From positions 1 through 21,181 of the forward strand of contig RXOD01004514.1 of assembly GCA_005223375.1 (NCBI GenBank): 21,181 nucleotides of DNA, in the 5' to 3' direction. Position 1 is the first letter of the stretch. Each line of letters begins with the position of its first letter. This document shows, in pieces, positions 17,601 to 21,181 of the stretch. The notes below the pieces were generated by a model that worked only from the letters and a program-made list of their open reading frames with translations, ran no database searches and was not told the origin of the DNA. The stretch comes from Amoebophrya sp. AT5.2 (taxonomy: Eukaryota > Sar > Dinophyceae > Syndiniales > Amoebophryaceae). Made by a program: the position numbers and the translations under genes.

Positions 17601-18099
17601 GATCGAGATCAACGGGCCCGGACACTACTTGCTTGACGCGCAGTTCGACACCGATTGCCACAGCAAGGGTGAGACTGGAACAAGCAGCTGCTCCTGGGCG
17701 TCCCTGCGGAGGCACGCGATGCGCAGTCGGTGGAACGCCCGCGAAGCGGACTTGCCTCTGAAAAGCGTGACCGCCGGCGGCGAGGCGACAGCAGAAAATA
17801 CACCGGGAGGCGGCTATCCGTACGGCGACGCCCGGGTTGCGTTGAAACGCTCGACGGGCGCGTCGGCGTTCCGCGTGCGGGTGCTGCAAAAATACCTGGG
17901 CTGGCAGGTGGTTGAAATACCCTTTTTGGAGTGGGACGCGGCGCAGCGGAAACAGGCGGCGGAAAATGGAACGGGGACGACGGCGACGGAAATATATTTA
18001 CGGGCAAAAATAAGGAGGGTCATGGCCAAGGGCCTGGACGAGAAGATGATGCTTTCCGATACGAGTACGGCAGGCCGGGCACCTGCCATGAATACCTAA
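14641..18099 (+). CDS. RAP-domain protein with helical repeats, probable organellar RNA-binding factor
   Basis: An intronless 1152-residue protein. The C-terminal RAP domain spans about residues 961-1140: FRVEEEY, RLDVAVP, the diagnostic IEINGPGHY (988-996), then LGWQVVEIPFLEW (1086-1098). RAP domains occur in FASTK-like and apicomplexan/algal proteins acting on mitochondrial or plastid RNA, and their fold resembles PD-(D/E)xK nucleases. Upstream are degenerate helical repeats with a W/F-A-xxx-L core: around residues 149, 192, 354, 398, 659 and 719. They resemble the repeats of organellar RNA-binding RAP proteins in apicomplexans. The N-terminus (MISISTCARAAAMKS, then Arg and Lys without early acidic residues) fits a mitochondrial presequence. 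The RAP core carries an inserted, low-complexity stretch of about 75 residues. ATG 14641 has a G at -3. The gene ends with tandem stops TAA-TAG. Confidence 0.88.
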   Translation: MISISTCARAAAMKSAGARVSREGLKFDGVLPEARELSAAFAASLAQSQSLSKCQIIGKLRQFAVAAERHRKFTKKEGFSASERKEWTGAPFFQALAASSEATPCRVLELETQPQSPVESADHGASFSAPAAASFFGLLSARDLADLAWSIAILKRVSGTLDPHSEALLPPLWRQLGETYVAHPNDASRLLWAISQLITSGQASATSCAADMNSTAAFASATATTVADREKKTTSANAVLVTTVADRVLRAVLESAGIQKFSAGEQASFLHSCAKMRLPACGSLLQQLELGKVMRQDPLDCSACLHALVELREQNVVPRLPTSRMAEIFEAVRSGLLVHWAKVLRTREYAQITFSLAKLRRGDDGGTLCGELGQLLAAKFESFPSGACGGLDVANIAWGLARLGGYPTGKGLSLMHESLRAHVPAADERERSRSREHHVAGGEHEVGVFQRGPGTRPPAHFQHSKQRRSTMATTTLRDISCVLYAHGIFANNGAGLEDLKPSAARFAELLVRHPDFLLNGEGTDQFGLDAQSQAVTVYTLAKLFGSSAGSELSTEVRQQLVERVFARVGAPSAGINGAWNKKCDEGNHFTWQGLHMLAWSAVTMQRLDDCGWWSRLATDVVGRAAVAPQDNAVEAQHTKQRPIASSAATLEQSWANLLWAFGTFAGHHEAHPVEMPFLFEAFGRLTRELRVGKQATVSARPEKRIAADWCPLDGMHIVWACSKMKLCCPEVLAACLSPRVIRPASLSISETATLIHSCAALNMNPAAEGMFTSEPESESSQSRNKSSGSVLRAVRHFCGDAQAVRALADCDGSSSCAAGVRLHPSDFPGSCAVLLLWSAAVLDDKASAKRLLPYVVGTTAPGASSAGVAPPRTFESWTQRAAQAAVAWLRLAVQQEESQGSVSPGDRSGGTGKDALGEGLRGPLLAGRYERQFAAPPVFPQTSKLQKDVTLALAKVLPHRFRVEEEYQHPDLPWSRLDVAVPSLKLAIEINGPGHYLLDAQFDTDCHSKGETGTSSCSWASLRRHAMRSRWNAREADLPLKSVTAGGEATAENTPGGGYPYGDARVALKRSTGASAFRVRVLQKYLGWQVVEIPFLEWDAAQRKQAAENGTGTTATEIYLRAKIRRVMAKGLDEKMMLSDTSTAGRAPAMNT

Positions 18100-18753
18100 T
18101 AGCCGGCGGGAAATGCCCGAGCTCAACCCAGCACGATGATCTGGGAAATCTAGTGACAAAAACAACGGTGGACATGCAGGTCAAGTCACCTCCACGGATA
18201 TCGTTTTCGTTCACCACGCTCAGATGGAGGACAGCGGAACAAAACTCGAAAGTAAGTGTCCGCAGCCCCTTGTCGATCAAGGTACTTACTTAACTAAAAG
18301 CGAGTACTTGATGGCTCATCGTCTCGTGTCGTTGACTTCGTGAAAGCGTTGCTGCGTGTGCTCATCATTGATCGATCGGTCGTGCGTCGCGTGTGCGTAC
18401 AACTTGACTCGTGGTAGCGTTGGAATAGCGCGTCTTGGGGACGAAAGAGAGTCGTGCGCCACCGCATTCGGAGAGGTGGAGTAGAACAAGTAGAGCTGGA
18501 GAAACTCTTAATGAGATGACGGATCAAGGAATACCTTATCGAACTCGCGCTTAATTTTACCTGAACCCGAATGATTCAATCAATCAACGAAAAGGCCACA
18601 GGTTATGTTCAGGACCCTCAGAAAGTAGCCCTGTGACCCCGGAATAAATTTAATAGCTGCGTGTCGATAAAAATATTACTATTAGCCTTAGCGAGCAGTA
18701 TCATACCCACCTCGCAACGAAAAAAAAAAACCCACCTCGCAACTTCGTGAGAA
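18100..18753 (+). other. Spacer between the RAP gene and the orphan spliced gene
   Basis: No long coding frame. At 18200-18223 a pyrimidine-rich stretch ends in CTCAG directly before an ATG (18224). Nine codons later comes a consensus GTAAGT donor at 18252, so a 28-nt mini-exon (18224-18251) is conceivable; I found no in-phase acceptor joining it to the next gene. AATAAA occurs at 18643-18648. A 14-bp direct repeat flanks an A-tract at 18705-18743. No RNA gene is visible. Confidence 0.4.
18705..18743 (+). repeat. 14-bp direct repeat flanking an A-tract
   Basis: ACCCACCTCGCAAC occurs at 18705-18718 and again at 18730-18743, separated by GA-tract sequence of 11 nt, so the period is 25 nt. It ends 10 nt before the ATG at 18754. 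It may be a small tandem duplication. Confidence 0.8.
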
Positions 18754-19325
18754 ATGACCTTCCAGCTGAAGCAGGGTCGGAGGTTCGACCCAGTTGGGTG
18801 GGATCTGGTTCGGGGAGAAGCGCTTCTAAAGGCAGAAAAACTCGCGGTCACCTCCCGCGCGCAAATCGGGGTCTGGCAAAAGGACGGGAACTGGAGCTGG
18901 TACCGTCATACAGTGAAGAAAGATAGTTATCGCAGGTGCTAGAAAACCGATCGAAAAAATTGCTGTTTTACGGTGGAAAAGCGGATGCGGAGGCATCGTT
19001 CACCCAGCACTAAACTACGATGATTGTATACGTCCTGCTAGAAGCTGCTCGCTGTCTTACGTCCTGATGCATCAATTTCAGGTTCAACAAGAGCGGTTTC
19101 CGGGATCCGTACGACGTGGAGACGCGAAACCGGGTGCGATTTCCTCAGCGGCCGTACGACTACCCGTTGCGGTCAGCCGGTTTGCGAGACTCAGAGCCGA
19201 TCGACAGACTAACACGCACGTATTCAGCGTTGGGCCGAGCGCAATTTCTAGATCGGGGACCGCCCGTGGCAAAGCAGATGAATGGAAGTGCGAGTACACC
19301 ACATCTGATGAACAAACTTGCGTAG
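18754..19325 (+). CDS. Two-exon gene, uncharacterised 141-aa basic protein
   Basis: I do not recognise the family. Exon 1 is 18754-18935 and exon 2 is 19082-19325. Exon 1 ends in phase 2 (CGC AG) before GT; exon 2 supplies the missing G after TTTCAG, restoring an Arg codon and an open frame to TAG at 19323-19325. The split frame, phase match and consistent protein character support the model. The product is basic and rich in Arg, Tyr, Pro and Trp: exon 1 has VGWDLVRGEALLKAEK and a Trp-rich QKDGNWSWYRH; exon 2 has FRDPYDVETRNRVRF and RPYDYPLRSAGLRDSEP. There is no signal peptide or membrane span. Small basic Tyr/Pro-rich proteins like this include organellar complex subunits and microtubule inner proteins, but that is a guess. 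ATG 18754 has a G at -3 and follows an in-frame TGA at 18748-18750. Confidence 0.65.
18936..19081 (+). other. Intron, 146 nt
   Basis: The donor is CAG|GTGCTA and the acceptor is ATCAATTTCAG, with branch-like CTTAC and CTGAT some 15-26 nt before the AG. A short perfect hairpin GATGC-GGAG-GCATC lies inside. The donor's extended bases are weak compared with the GTAAGT sites elsewhere in the window. Confidence 0.65.
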
Positions 19326-20079
19326 CGACTGACTATCGACATGTAGTCAATTGACCAGCGGCTCTTGCTGATGCCGCTCAGACGTGGGCTCTGCTGGGGC
19401 TATTTCGAGCATTACTTTACCGTTTTTGCTTCCGTGCGAGCGCGATACTATGTGTGGGAAACAGAGCGACGCCGCAGTAAGGCGGACGCGAATTTGAACA
19501 CAGACGCATATCAATTTACAAGAACGACTCACTGTACACCAGTTTGATTTTGCGCTTTGCGGCCACGCTCGCAGTATGTACGAATGTACGCTATTTGTTG
19601 AAGTTGGGACGCTCAGACATGGATGAACACAGCAAGACTGCACGAATGCGCTGCTGTCGGCGCTTGCGACCGTGAGCGGTCCCTTATTAAGTGCTCCGGT
19701 TTCAGACACGTACTGTGACTGTCCGAAGGGTACGGCGGAGGATGGATTGTACCTGTGGAGAGCCAGCAGAACGAGAAGATGGGAAACTCACGATGCTAGA
19801 GCGCAAAAAGGCCCCAGAGAGACTTCACGATGCTAGAGCGCAAAAAAAAAGCATGGTTTCGAATGACCAAACGCAGCGAGGCAAAATAAATTAGCACTAG
19901 ACACTTCTATCCCAACAAAAAAAGAGGGATGACACGCGCGTAGCGCCAGCGGTTTGTACAACTACGATTTAGAAGAACATTCAAGGCCTAGCGCCCATCA
20001 ATTCAAATTCTAGCGTTAGCACGACTACAAGGAACTTCAGCGAACATTGCTTCGGCTGCTCATCGGTTGATATCTGCAG
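19326..20079 (+). other. Spacer upstream of the WD40 gene
   Basis: No convincing gene. A 58-codon forward frame from ATG 19371 and a 120-codon reverse frame (19347-19709) are open but lack recognisable features. An acceptor-like CCGGTTTCAG ends at 19706. A 22-bp direct repeat lies at 19788-19846 and AATAAA at 19885-19890. The spacer ends with GATATCTGCAG directly before the WD40 ATG. Confidence 0.4.
19788..19846 (+). repeat. 22-bp direct repeat, two copies 37 nt apart
   Basis: Copies at 19788-19809 and 19825-19846 share TCACGATGCTAGAGCGC plus five As without mismatch. They are separated by 15 nt. The second copy runs into a longer A-tract. There is no coding frame through the pair that I can support. 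Confidence 0.85.
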
Positions 20080-21181
20080 ATGCCTTCGAGCAAGTCTCCT
20101 CCCGGCAGTGGCGACGTGGACTCGATTTCTCTCGACGCCCTGGTCGATCCTGTGCGTGTTGAGCAGATTCTTCGTGGTGGCGCTCACACTCTCCAGGACG
20201 GCACCCCCCGAATCGACACGCTGCTCGGGCCTAAGAGCCGCGACAGAAAGATGGAGCTCGACGTTTCTCGTCTCCGCACGAACTCCGGCGGGGATGGCGA
20301 CCGGTCTCCGACTTTGTCCACCACCCGCTCGTTGTTTGGGGGCAGCGACCCCTTTGCGTTGATGGACAAGTCTCTCAACCGGCACCTGTCGGCGAAGTCG
20401 AAGCGCGACCTGCGTTTGTTCAAGGACCCGCAAGATCCGCGGTGCCACGAGTACTACAAGAGCCGGTTCCCGGACTTCGACGAGTTTCTGGCGTGCCTGG
20501 AGTCGGTGGATTACAAGTACGAGTGCGAGCACGACGCGAGGTTCGCGGACAAGTACCGCATCCCCCCGACGCAGGAGCCGGTGTGCAAACTGGAGAAGGG
20601 CCATCTGAAGGGCGTGGACTCGTGCGTGTGGCTCGGGACAGAGGGCAAGAGGTTCGTCAGCGGTGGCCACGACGGCGTGCGCGTCTGGGCAGAGGGGTGC
20701 GGACCGGCGCGTACTACTTCGACCGATCTCCTTCACTATAAGTCGTTTTTACTGTGATGCTGATGTATATCGATCTTCAACAACGAGCACCACCACTACA
20801 GATACGGGCGGTATTGGCGTTGCGCAGTCGGCAGAGTTCTTGCCGTCCTACGACATTTCCGTGAGCGGGGACCAGAAATTCATTCTATCCGGGGGGCCCT
20901 GCATCGAGGACTTCCCCGAGACGAGGAAGGGCACCCTGGCTGTCTACTCCCTCGAAAACGCGACGAAGGGAAAACCCGCGCTCTCGCTGAGGCTGCAGTC
21001 GACTGCTTGCGGCATGAAGGGAAACGTGCACACCGTGGACCTACTGTCCGGATCGTATGGAGAGACCAGATGGTAAGTGGGTAGGTGGTAAGTGACTTCT
21101 TTTGGTCATAGGCTGCTGCTGTCTTCGGAAAGCCATAGGCTGCAATGTCTCGTCCACCCAGGCGGCTTTCTGCGGTTGGCG
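20080..21181 (+). CDS. WD40-repeat protein, 5' part (runs off the right edge)
   Basis: A WD40 propeller protein, probably a scaffold; the specific family is not recognised. Exon 1 starts at ATG 20080 and encodes a polar N-terminus, then a charged segment (residues about 120-165, with HEYYKSRFPDFDEFL), then the first WD repeat: GHLKGVDSCVW, FVSGGHDGVRVW (Trp203). Exon 2 continues with a second blade: YDISVSGDQKFILSGG, GTLAVYSLENA. Between them the frame must shift, so an intron is needed. The best phase-consistent choice is GT at 20711 to CACTACAG ending 20801 (91 nt); GT at 20697 to AG at 20787 is also in phase but has a poor acceptor. Exon 2 ends at 21072 before GTAAGT. An acceptor at 21161 would start exon 3 (21162 on) in phase after an 89-nt intron. 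Confidence 0.7.
20711..20801 (+). other. Probable intron 1 of the WD40 gene, 91 nt
   Basis: GTACTA donor and CACTACAG acceptor; joining 20710 to 20802 creates a His codon and keeps both WD blades in one frame. A stop in the exon 1 frame at about 20755-20757 shows that reading through is not possible. The exact boundaries remain uncertain. Confidence 0.45.
21073..21161 (+). other. Probable intron 2 of the WD40 gene, 89 nt
   Basis: The donor is GTAAGT at 21073; a second GTAAGT lies 15 nt downstream (21088) but using it would retain an in-frame TAA. The acceptor CACCCAG ends at 21161 and is in phase, restoring a Trp codon. CATAGGCTGC occurs twice inside the intron. Confidence 0.5.

Noticed and set aside
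18770..18800. Possible tRNA T-arm (GGTTCGACC)
   Set aside because: The flanking bases do not form a T-stem and no acceptor or anticodon arm is found; it lies within a supported exon.
19347..19709. 120-codon reverse ORF upstream of the WD40 gene
   Set aside because: Unlike any family I know, Cys/Ser-rich with spacer base composition, and no start or splice support.
20663..21076. Reading the WD40 exon 2 frame back through the intron to 20663
   Set aside because: The frame is open but would replace the end of the first WD blade (GGHDGVRVW) with unrelated sequence; a short intron explains the shift better. A one-base homopolymer error at 20694-20697 remains a less likely alternative.

Overview
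This window looks like nuclear DNA of a protist, not a bacterium. Long GC-rich open frames are separated by more AT-rich spacers with no Shine-Dalgarno sequences. GT-AG introns can be read directly: CAG|GTAAGT-type donors, acceptors preceded by pyrimidine tracts, and exon pairs whose phases agree. A RAP-domain protein with helical repeats, a very long ABCA-type transporter with large insertions, intron-poor genes of 2-9 kb, and all genes on one strand together suggest an alveolate, most likely of the dinoflagellate/syndinian (Amoebophrya-like) or chromerid side. That taxonomic call is inference; no rRNA, organellar gene or certain spliced leader is present to confirm it.

Layout, all on the + strand. 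(1) 1-66 is the tail of an intron and 67-1191 the last coding exon of a low-complexity, coiled-coil-leading protein that begins outside the window; a consensus donor lies 16 nt after its stop. (2) 1212-2634 is a spacer with several strong 3' splice-site-like AGs and one weak candidate spliced small ORF (2185-2602). (3) 2635-4881 is an intronless alpha/beta-hydrolase with a complete Ser-Asp-His triad split by a very long insertion. (4) 5194-13914 is an uninterrupted 2906-codon ABCA-type full transporter with two apparently intact nucleotide-binding domains, a C4 zinc-finger-like motif in the linker and a giant extracytoplasmic loop. (5) 14641-18099 is an intronless RAP-domain protein with helical repeats, probably an organellar RNA-binding factor. 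(6) 18754-19325 is a two-exon gene for a 141-residue protein that I do not recognise. (7) 20080 to the right edge is the 5' part of a WD40-repeat protein gene with introns of about 90 nt.

The genes do not form an obvious pathway: a hydrolase, a lipid-type ABC transporter, an organellar RNA factor and a WD40 scaffold. Their shared orientation and the pyrimidine-AG sites upstream of several starts fit a unidirectional gene array, possibly with spliced-leader trans-splicing, but this cannot be proved from the sequence. The features most worth checking are the unusual architecture of the ABCA protein, the orphan spliced gene, and the splice-site-rich spacer between the first two genes.
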